Below, in pieces: positions 1 through 4,861 of a stretch of DNA of 5,377 bases (position 1 is its first letter; the number at the start of each line of letters is the position of its first letter). This stretch comes from Anaerolineae bacterium. GTDB taxonomy: Bacteria > Chloroflexota > Anaerolineae > UBA1429. The position numbers were made by a program, and so were the translations under genes. The DNA lies in contig JAFGLK010000563.1 in assembly GCA_016928125.1 (NCBI GenBank), positions 1 through 5,377 on the forward strand, read 5' to 3'. Under the pieces are notes generated by a model. That model was not told the origin of the DNA. It saw only the letters and a list, made by a program, of their open reading frames with translations, and ran no database searches.

Positions 1-589
1 AGCCATCCACGCGCGCCGCGTCAGACAGCTCAAAGGGAATCGTAAGGAAGAACTGCCGCAGCATAAAGATCGAGTAGGGCGCGCCGAAAAAGGTGGGCAC
101 CACCAGCGGCTTGTACGAGTTGACCCATTGAATCTTGGAGAAGAAGACATACAGCGGGATCATGCGCACCTGGAATGGAATCATCATAGTGGCCAGGCAC
201 AGGAAAAAGAGCACCTCTCGCCCGGGCCATTCGATCTTGGCAAAGCCATACGCCACCAGGGCATTCGAGACCACCGCCCCGATGACCGTTGGAATGGCGT
301 AACGCAGGGTGTTCATGAAGTAGAGGCCAAAGGGCCTCAGCACCAGGGCCTCCGGGTAGTTGCGGAAGCGCATGGGCCAGGGGAACCACACCGGCGGCAT
401 GCGATAGACCTGCGGGTCGGTCTTGAGCGATGTGGAGACCATCCACAAGAGCGGCGCCGCGAAAAGCAGGCCCAGGGGGATGACGAGGCCATACACCAGG
501 ACCCGGTTGAGGATATCAGTGGTACGCACGCCCCAGCGCTTGGAGACGATGCCTCCTGCGGTCGAGCCGGCCTGGTTTGCTATGCTCAT
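1..589 (-). CDS. ABC sugar transporter permease, MalG type (partial, C-terminus beyond window)
   Basis: This is the second inner-membrane subunit of a carbohydrate-type ABC importer (binding-protein-dependent transport permease family, MalG-like). The 196 codons visible start MSIANQAG. Hydrophobic segments lie near residues 31-53, 92-116, 126-147 and 161-180. The periplasmic stretch after helix 1 has the usual 'SLKTDPQVY..PPVWFPWP..FRNY' pattern of MalG-like proteins. The last residues, FELSDAARVDG (186-196), are the start of the EAA loop that docks on the ATPase, so roughly the last 80-90 residues are missing at the window edge. The ATG at 587-589 is preceded by an AAGGGAGG ribosome site (601-608). 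It follows the MalF-type gene by 51 nt on the same strand, so the two are surely co-transcribed and form the membrane channel together. Family assignment is firm; the substrate is unknown. Confidence 0.95.
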   Translation of the reverse strand, partial: MSIANQAGSTAGGIVSKRWGVRTTDILNRVLVYGLVIPLGLLFAAPLLWMVSTSLKTDPQVYRMPPVWFPWPMRFRNYPEALVLRPFGLYFMNTLRYAIPTVIGAVVSNALVAYGFAKIEWPGREVLFFLCLATMMIPFQVRMIPLYVFFSKIQWVNSYKPLVVPTFFGAPYSIFMLRQFFLTIPFELSDAARVDG

Positions 590-640
590 CTCTACTACGG
601 CCTCCCTTCCATCATCCCAGCCCTGCAGCCAGCGCCGGCG

Positions 641-1549
641 CTAGGCCTGGCCCCGGTAGAACACAAGGCGCCCCGTGAGGCGGAACAGGAGAACTGTGGA
701 TGCGACGATGATCAAAAAAAGCACCCAGGCTAGCGCCGAGGCATAGCCCATCTTGAAGAACACAAACCCGTTACGATAGAGGTACAAACTATAGAACTCG
801 GTCGACTGATTCGGCCCGCCTTCGGTCAAAAGCCAACCCAAGGCAAAGTACTGGAACATGCCGATCATGCTGGTGAGCATGACGAACAGAAGCGCTGGGG
901 TGCACATGGGAATCGTCACGTGCCAGAAGCGCTGCAGCGCGTTGGCGCCGTCCACCACCGCGGCGTCGTACAAGGCGCTGGGTACATCCTGCAGGGCGGC
1001 CAGAAAGATGACCATGGCCGAGCCCTGCTCCCAGCAATGGATCACGATGAGCGACGGCTTGGCCCATTCGGGCGCCGAGAGGAAGGGGATCACAGAGAGG
1101 CCCATCGATTTGAGCGCCGAGTTGATCAGACCCCAGCGCACGTTGTACACCCAGCGCCATACCTCGGCAGAGGCCACCGCCGGCACCAGGGTGGGCAGGA
1201 AGAAGATGGTGCGAAAGAGAGGCCGGGCCCGCATCTCGTTGTTGAGCAGGCTCGCGAGGAGAAAGGCCGTCACGATCCCCGCCGGCACGCCCACGATGAC
1301 AAAGTAGAGGGTGTTGCCCAGCACGAGCCGGAAGGTGTTGTCCTCTGTGACCATCCGCACATAATTCTGCAGCCCAATGAAGCGCGGGGGACGAATGATG
1401 TCATAGTGCATAAAACTGTAATAAAGTGATGCTATGATAGGAAAGATCGTGAAAGCTAGAAAACCAAAAAGCCAGGGCGAGACGAACAGGAGCCCTTTGA
1501 TCAGGTTTCCGCGCTTCGCCCCCGTGTGCCTCAGGGTCAGCGTCGCCAT
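641..1549 (-). CDS. ABC sugar transporter permease, MalF type
   Basis: This is the first channel subunit of the same importer, 302 residues, a normal length for the short MalF-like (UgpA/MsmF-style) permeases. After a short basic N-terminus the first helix contains the typical 'LLFVSPWLFGFLAFTIFPI' stretch (residues 20-38), followed by 'FIGLQNYVRM' (58-67), also typical of the family. Further hydrophobic segments lie near 76-101, 113-135, 168-187, 217-240 and 268-290, giving six in total. The ATPase-docking EAA loop is at about 193-214 (LYDAAVVDGANALQRFWHVT), and 'LTEGGPNQSTEF' (241-252) is another family hallmark. The start is the ATG at 1547-1549 because GGGAGGAA lies 5 nt upstream; the TTG at 1562-1564 would overlap that ribosome site. 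The stop is TAG. It lies 198 nt after the binding-protein gene and 51 nt before the second permease, in an operon. The transported sugar cannot be deduced. Confidence 0.97.
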   Translation of the reverse strand: MATLTLRHTGAKRGNLIKGLLFVSPWLFGFLAFTIFPIIASLYYSFMHYDIIRPPRFIGLQNYVRMVTEDNTFRLVLGNTLYFVIVGVPAGIVTAFLLASLLNNEMRARPLFRTIFFLPTLVPAVASAEVWRWVYNVRWGLINSALKSMGLSVIPFLSAPEWAKPSLIVIHCWEQGSAMVIFLAALQDVPSALYDAAVVDGANALQRFWHVTIPMCTPALLFVMLTSMIGMFQYFALGWLLTEGGPNQSTEFYSLYLYRNGFVFFKMGYASALAWVLFLIIVASTVLLFRLTGRLVFYRGQA

Positions 1550-1554
1550 GTCGC

Positions 1555-1562
1555 TTCCTCCC
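1555..1562 (-). promoter_or_regulatory. Ribosome binding site of the MalF-type permease
   Basis: GGGAGGAA on the minus strand ends 5 nt before the ATG at 1549. It decides the start: the longer reading from the TTG at 1564 would begin inside this site and adds only five residues ahead of a conserved-looking N-terminus. Confidence 0.8.
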
Positions 1563-1652
1563 AAATGTCCGCGCTCCCGATAACCTTGCGTCCCCCGTCC
1601 GCGCCTGCGGCCAGCCGATCCAGGTCATCTGCGGCTGCCTCTTCGCGGCCTG

Positions 1653-1693
1653 GAGGAGAGCGGAGCCAGATCAGGGCGCTCTCCGCTCTCCTC
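1653..1693 (-). promoter_or_regulatory. Intercistronic 13-bp hairpin between binding-protein and permease genes
   Basis: GAGGAGAGCGGAG (1653-1665) and CTCCGCTCTCCTC (1681-1693) are perfect reverse complements separated by a 15-nt loop. The hairpin lies in the 198-nt gap, 54 nt after the stop of the binding-protein gene and about 100 nt before the permease start. It has no U-run after it on the minus strand, so it is not a classical intrinsic terminator. In many ABC importer operons a hairpin at this position protects the upstream mRNA from 3' decay or partly blocks read-through, so that binding protein is made in excess of permease (known for malE-malF in enteric bacteria). That role here is inferred. 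I see no gene in the rest of the gap. Confidence 0.7.
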
Positions 1694-1747
1694 TCAGTGG
1701 CTGCCTCGGGCGATCAGCATCACGCCGGTCGGTCGCCGGCCCGCCCG

Positions 1748-3244
1748 CTAGAACAGCTCCGGGAACTCCTGCTGGAGGTCCTTGGTGCAGTTCTCTTGCA
1801 GCTCCTTGGCGCCCTGAGATGCGGGCATATCCCCGTAGGCGACCGCCTCACGCACCCGCTGCCACTCCCGATTCACAAAGCCGCTGTTCGGGATCACCGG
1901 GTTCTCCCAGGTGTCGTCGGCTTCGGCTGATGAATTCAGGAACCACTGCAGCGCGGGCTGGTCCTTGATCCACTCATGGTTGGCGTCATAGTACTCCTTG
2001 CGACCGCCGAACCATCCGGTGGCGTTAAAGATGAGCTGGCAGGCCTCAGGCAGGGTCATCCACTCTATGAACTGCCAGGCCTCGTCGGGGTGTTTGGCCC
2101 CAGTCGGGATGTAGATCGGATGCCCCCCGGTCCCCTGGCACTTGGTGCCTTTGCGGTCGTCGGGCACGGGCACCCAGGTCACGTGAAAGTCCATCCCGGG
2201 CGACGAGTGGGGCATCTCCCCCGCTGCCCAGTAGCCGTAGATCTCGGTCGTCAGGCCGCCCATCGGAAAGGCGCCGGTGGGGCTCTGGGTTCCTCCCGTG
2301 AAGCTACCGCTCCAGGCCAGCATCTTCTCGATGCCGCCGTAAAAGTCATAGATCTGTTTGATCAAGGCCAGGGCCTCGTCCAGCCGCCCGTCGTCAAAGT
2401 GGAACTCGAGCGCCTGCTCATCCCATACGTCCATGCCAAAGTCCTCGGCCCAGAACATAGAGATGTTGGGCGTGGGCGGGCGATTGGCCGTGCCGCCGAG
2501 AGGGTCAAAGCCCACCGTCTCGATGTTCCCTGCCGCATCGAAGCGGCTCATTTCAGGGAGCATCTGGAGCATCTCGCTCCAGGTCGTGGGCAACTCCTCC
2601 TCCCCGACACCTAGCTCCTTGAGCGTGTCACGGTTGTAGAGCATGCCAAAGCGTGGCCCACACTCACAGGCGGGGACGCCGTACAGCTTGCCTTGCCAGG
2701 TCATCGATTCGACAAAGGTGGGCAGAAAGTCATCCAGGTTGACCAAGGTGCTCGCGCTGACATAGTCGTCGATGGGCGTCATCGAGCCCCGCGCGTAGAA
2801 CTGGGCATAGGCGATGCAGCAGACGCCCACATCGGGCGGCGTGCCGGCGGCGATGGCCGCCAGGAGCTTGTCGTCCATGGCGGGCACTTGAAGGCGGTTC
2901 ACCTTCACATTGGTCGCCTGCGCGTTAAAGGCCTTCTCGCAGTTGGCCAGCGCGGCGATGCCCGTGGTGCCGCCCCAGCCGTGCCACCACTCGATCTCGA
3001 CCTGACCCTCTGCGGCGGGCACCTCCTTGACAACTTCCTTCTCAACGACGCGGGTGACCTCCTTCTCTACCTCCACCACCTGAGGCGTGCCCGCGACCAC
3101 CACGGTCTCTTTGACGATCTCTTTCTCCGTGACGACGCGCGTCACCTCCACGATCTTGGGGGCGCAGGCCGCCAGGGCTGTTCCGATCGCTCCTGTGGCC
3201 GCCGTACGAAGAAAGCGGCGGCGCGTAAACTGCTGTGTCGACAT
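1748..3244 (-). CDS. Extracellular solute-binding lipoprotein of a carbohydrate ABC importer (family 1 type)
   Basis: This 498-residue protein captures the substrate outside the membrane and delivers it to the two permeases encoded downstream. The N-terminus has a twin-arginine motif TRRRFLR (7-13), a hydrophobic stretch and a lipobox LAAC with the lipidated cysteine at 27, so it is probably Tat-exported and membrane-anchored. Residues 30-75 form a Val/Glu/Lys/Thr-rich spacer with repeated VEVT/VEKEV units, as often seen in Chloroflexota binding proteins. The folded domain starts near 82 (VEIEWWHGWGG) and has family 1 features: 'DDKLLAAIAAGTPPDV', 'WQGKLYGVP', 'MLYNRDTLKELGV', 'PTTWSEML', 'GGHPIYIPTGAKHPDEAWQFIEWM'. 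The mature domain carries eight cysteines, including adjacent CC and a CEC, which is many for a sugar-binding protein. The start at 3244 has a GGAGGGAA ribosome site and the signal peptide directly after it. Substrate: likely a sugar or oligosaccharide, not provable here. Confidence 0.96.
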   Translation of the reverse strand: MSTQQFTRRRFLRTAATGAIGTALAACAPKIVEVTRVVTEKEIVKETVVVAGTPQVVEVEKEVTRVVEKEVVKEVPAAEGQVEIEWWHGWGGTTGIAALANCEKAFNAQATNVKVNRLQVPAMDDKLLAAIAAGTPPDVGVCCIAYAQFYARGSMTPIDDYVSASTLVNLDDFLPTFVESMTWQGKLYGVPACECGPRFGMLYNRDTLKELGVGEEELPTTWSEMLQMLPEMSRFDAAGNIETVGFDPLGGTANRPPTPNISMFWAEDFGMDVWDEQALEFHFDDGRLDEALALIKQIYDFYGGIEKMLAWSGSFTGGTQSPTGAFPMGGLTTEIYGYWAAGEMPHSSPGMDFHVTWVPVPDDRKGTKCQGTGGHPIYIPTGAKHPDEAWQFIEWMTLPEACQLIFNATGWFGGRKEYYDANHEWIKDQPALQWFLNSSAEADDTWENPVIPNSGFVNREWQRVREAVAYGDMPASQGAKELQENCTKDLQQEFPELF

Positions 3245-3252
3245 GGTTCTGC

Positions 3253-3260
3253 TTCCCTCC
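3253..3260 (-). promoter_or_regulatory. Ribosome binding site of the solute-binding protein gene
   Basis: GGAGGGAA on the minus strand lies 8 nt before the ATG at 3242-3244. The reading frame stays open a further 118 codons upstream, but that extension has no protein-like composition and would bury the Tat/lipoprotein signal, so this site fixes the start. Confidence 0.85.
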
Positions 3261-3332
3261 ATCTCGGCCGGCCCCCAGATCGCGAGCGACCTCTCGTGGC
3301 CGCCCGCAGGCTGGGCGTATCTCCCGGCCATG

Positions 3333-3635
3333 CTAGTCGGGGTCACGTCGTGCTTGCCTTCGGAGACACCTCCTTCCGCGGCCGATAGCCGCAATCCAGG
3401 GCGCAGGCGCCACCAGGAACCCCTCGCGTGTCTCGAGGGGCCCGAACAGGGTGGGCCTAGCCAGCGAGAAAGGAGCATGACTTGGGCCTCGGGCCTGGGA
3501 TGATGCGGGGCACCATGATGCAAAGCCAGTGTGCTCCGCGCGGTGCGAGTGGGGCTCGCCGGCGGGCGCAGGCGGCGCATCCCTGAGGATACGCCCACAG
3601 CGATGCCCTGCGACGATGCCGACTGAGGCGTTCAT
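3333..3635 (-). CDS. Doubtful 100-residue ORF in the operon leader
   Basis: An ATG at 3633-3635 with AGGAG six nucleotides upstream opens a 100-codon frame (MNASVGIVAGHRCGR...) ending in TAG at 3333, about 90 nt before the binding-protein gene. It lies within the predicted leader transcript and so would be translated if the start works. However, its composition (rich in Arg, Ala, Pro, His) and lack of any recognisable domain, membrane segment or signal look like translated non-coding GC-rich DNA. It could be a leader ORF influencing downstream expression, but chance is the better explanation. Confidence 0.12.
   Translation of the reverse strand: MNASVGIVAGHRCGRILRDAPPAPAGEPHSHRAEHTGFASWCPASSQARGPSHAPFSLARPTLFGPLETREGFLVAPAPWIAAIGRGRRCLRRQARRDPD
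3420..3440 (-). promoter_or_regulatory. Small GC-rich hairpin in the leader
   Basis: CCCCTCG (3420-3426) and CGAGGGG (3434-3440) pair perfectly around a 7-nt loop. It is not followed by a U-run on either strand, so it does not look like an intrinsic terminator. Its role in the leader, if any, is unknown. Confidence 0.4.
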
Positions 3636-3670
3636 GTCAGCTCCTGACGAGAGACGCCAGCTTGGTCGCA

Positions 3671-3702
3671 GTTGCGTGCAACGATGAGGCAGAAGGTGCA
3701 AC
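3671..3702. promoter_or_regulatory. GTGCAAC direct repeat with a GTTGC-GT-GCAAC inverted repeat; possible operator
   Basis: GTGCAAC occurs at 3676-3682 and again at 3696-3702, exactly 20 bp apart (about two helical turns). The first copy is the right half of an inverted repeat GTTGC-GT-GCAAC (3671-3682), and the second reads GTGCAACCGG. Paired sites of this kind just downstream of a promoter (here about +52 to +83) are what a LacI-family sugar regulator could bind, and such operators are often centred on CG or GC. This is an inference from symmetry and spacing only. Confidence 0.25.
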
Positions 3703-3760
3703 CGGCCACGTGGGTCAAGACGGTCGGAGGACCGCGACGTGACGGCCCCCTTGCATCTCG

Positions 3761-3790
3761 ATTGTAAGTCAACCCGTCGGGCGCTGTCAA
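3761..3790 (-). promoter_or_regulatory. Sigma70-like promoter of the ABC importer operon
   Basis: On the minus strand a perfect -35 hexamer TTGACA (3785-3790) is followed after 18 bp by TACAAT (3761-3766), five of six matches to the -10 consensus. In such GC-rich DNA this is a rare match, and it points toward the binding-protein gene. The expected start of transcription is near 3754. The spacer contains CCCGACGGG, a small palindrome, and a second TTGAC that repeats the -35 start 18 bp further on. Confidence 0.65.
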
Positions 3791-4004
3791 GCCTCTGTGT
3801 GCCTTCGCGCGGCGCGCCGCCACTGCTGCTCTGGCCTCTCCAGCGCATTGCTCGTATGCTCTGTTACGGAAGGCCCTCAGGCTTGCTGCATCTTTCACTG
3901 CCTTTGCCCTCTGGGCGTGGCGTGGCGTACCTTGCCATGATGCTCGGAAATGGCGTGCGATCTGGGTCCGACCATGCGCCGAGCAGCGTGGAGGTGATGA
4001 TGGG
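3791..4004. other. Region between promoter and CPBP pseudogene, no gene seen
   Basis: This stretch separates the divergent ABC operon and the CPBP pseudogene. It holds a 12-bp palindrome (3809-3820), three tandem copies of GGCGT (3914-3928) and the GGAGG ribosome site of the pseudogene (3990-3994). No convincing plus-strand promoter stands out; TTGCCA at 3932-3937 has no good -10 partner. Frames open across it in several phases give no protein-like sequence. Confidence 0.5.
3809..3820. promoter_or_regulatory. 12-bp GC palindrome upstream of the operon promoter
   Basis: GCGGCGCGCCGC is a perfect palindrome centred about 60 bp upstream of the predicted transcription start, a position used by some activators. 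Its pure GC content in GC-rich DNA means that chance is a fair alternative. Confidence 0.2.
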
Positions 4005-4800
4005 GTGGAGACCTCAACCAAGGCAAAACTTCTGGCCTTTTTCGAGATCCTGCTGATCTATGCCCTGATTCAGGCTGTGGGCGTCCTTTGGCGCTCCACG
4101 GGATCGTGCGGTGGGAAACGCAGCATCTCGGCTGGTCGTAGACCGGGATGCTGTTTTTCGTGGGCATCCCTGCCCTGGTGATCTAGCTGACGCGCAGGCG
4201 CTGGGCCGACTATGGTGTGTCCCTCGCGGACTGGCGCACGAACCTCGACATCGGCCTCAAAGCCTACGTGGTTCAGTTCGTCCCGCTTGTGTTTGGGGCG
4301 GGGGGCGCCAGGTTGTTGGGATTGGATGTCTATCGCGTCCGTGGCGGCGCTCTGGTCGCCGCCGTCGAGCGCATTGGGGTGGCGCTGATGGTCTGGATCA
4401 TGAAACGCTAGAGGCCGATCGAGTCTGGCCGACGGAATCTGATCACCGTCGTCGTATTGCTCCTGCTCCCGATCGTCGTCGCGCTGGCCATGGGCGGGCT
4501 GAGCGCGGTGACCGTTTCGACGGTCTTTTGGCAATTCGTCTTTTCGGGGTTCGGCGAGGAGTTCGTCTGGCGCGGCTATGTGCAATCGAGGCTTAACCAG
4601 GCCTTTGGGCGCCCCTAGCGCCTGTTCGGCATCCCGTTCGGCGCTGGCCTGATCATCGCCTCGCTGCTGTTCGGGCTCTTGCACGCCTTCAATCGCTACG
4701 ATCCCGCGATGGGCCTCTCCTCGCTGTCATGGGGTTGGGCGCTCTGGGCGGCGGGGGCTCTGCTATTCGGCCTGATCCGCGAAAAGACCGGCTGCAAACC

Positions 4801-4837
4801 CAAAAGACCTGTCAGGTCTTGCGGACCTGACAGGTCT
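4801..4837 (-). terminator. Possible terminator of the FAS1 gene
   Basis: Reading the minus strand, the 14-bp inverted repeat at 4805-4837 lies 24 nt after the FAS1 stop codon, and its stem runs straight into UCUUUUG. Strong stem plus a four-U tract fits a modest intrinsic terminator. In the plus direction no U-run follows, so termination of the pseudogene transcript is less supported. Confidence 0.5.
4805..4837. repeat. Nested palindromic repeat (REP-like)
   Basis: AGACCTGTCAGGTC (4805-4818) and GACCTGACAGGTCT (4824-4837) form a perfect 14-bp inverted repeat around TTGCG. Each arm with its flanking base is itself an odd palindrome, AGACCTG-T-CAGGTCT and its complement. The element sits exactly where recognisable CPBP coding sequence ends. 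The form suggests a dispersed intergenic palindrome of the REP or small MITE kind that also serves as a terminator, but only one copy is visible in this window. Confidence 0.7.
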
Positions 4838-4861
4838 GAGTTCTCCGAGCGAATCTGAGCC

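Larger units (their letters stand above)
3245..3754 (-). other. Long leader / non-coding stretch ahead of the ABC operon
   Basis: If the promoter at 3761-3790 is used, transcription starts near 3754 and leaves an untranslated leader of about 510 nt before the binding-protein ATG. Visible in it are a 7-bp hairpin (3420-3440), small inverted repeats GCGGC/GCCGC (3378-3392) and CGGTC/GACCG (3721-3734), the GTGCAAC repeats (3671-3702), an AAGGAGGTG sequence not followed by a usable start (about 3367-3375), and one weak small ORF (3333-3635). I recognise no known riboswitch class. A second promoter closer to the gene is possible but I could not pick one out. Confidence 0.5.
4005..4858 (+). pseudogene. 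Decayed CPBP-family intramembrane protease gene
   Basis: CPBP (Abi/Rce1-like) proteins are multi-helix membrane endopeptidases whose active site is built from EExxxR, FxxxH and a third C-terminal motif. A GTG at 4005 with GGAGG at 3990-3994 starts METSTKAKLLAFFEILLIYA, a first helix that stays in frame to about residue 33. A shift of one base, consistent with a single-base deletion near 4097-4104, moves the rest to another frame, which reads to 4858. That frame has GFGEEFVWRGYVQSRLNQ with the catalytic GEExxxR motif (codons about 4550-4570), then SLLFGLLHAFN with FxxxH (about 4660-4690), and GWALWAAGALLFGLIREKTG. It is broken by four TAG codons at 4139, 4184, 4409 and 4616. Family-like sequence stops at about 4795; the usual last helix with the third motif is absent and a palindromic repeat follows. 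TGA ends the frame at 4856, 3 nt from the convergent FAS1 gene. Several independent lesions make a functional protein very unlikely. Confidence 0.85.

Noticed and set aside
30..446. Minus-strand frame of 138 codons overlapping the MalG-type gene
   Set aside because: It is in another phase of the same strand as the MalG-type permease, whose frame gives a clear family match including the EAA loop.
128..733. Plus-strand open frame of 201 codons over the permease genes
   Set aside because: It is antisense to two clear permease genes, and its product is rich in His, Gln, Arg and Gly with no domain or membrane pattern; it is open because of the GC-rich codon use of the real genes.
858..1429. Plus-strand frames opposite the MalF-type gene
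   Set aside because: These are antisense shadows without protein-like composition.
1976..2614. Plus-strand frame of 212 codons opposite the binding-protein gene
   Set aside because: The product is dominated by Gly, Arg, His and Pro and no motif is seen; it is a shadow of the real gene.
2693..3388. Plus-strand frame of 231 codons opposite the binding-protein N-terminus
   Set aside because: The His/Asp/Leu-rich repeats are the complement of the VEKEV-coding repeats, not a separate gene.
3245..3598. 118-residue N-terminal extension of the binding protein
   Set aside because: The Tat motif and lipobox begin right after the ATG at 3244, which has its own ribosome site; the extension has no protein-like features.
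3914..3928. GGCGT repeated three times in tandem
   Set aside because: It is too short and too close to the background base composition to be called a functional repeat.
3632..4056. Open frames on both strands between the operon promoter and the pseudogene
   Set aside because: They overlap a strong promoter and have no ribosome site or recognisable protein features.
4139..4618. Pyrrolysine or general amber recoding in this genome
   Set aside because: The FAS1 and binding-protein genes end at TAG exactly where their families end, and read-through of the FAS1 stop would enter antisense pseudogene sequence. The frameshift and missing C-terminus also point to decay, so recoding is kept only as a test.
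4070..4684. Minus-strand frame of 204 codons opposite the CPBP pseudogene
   Set aside because: The sense strand carries the GEExxxR and FxxxH motifs in a continuous frame; the antisense product is a charged low-complexity string typical of a shadow.
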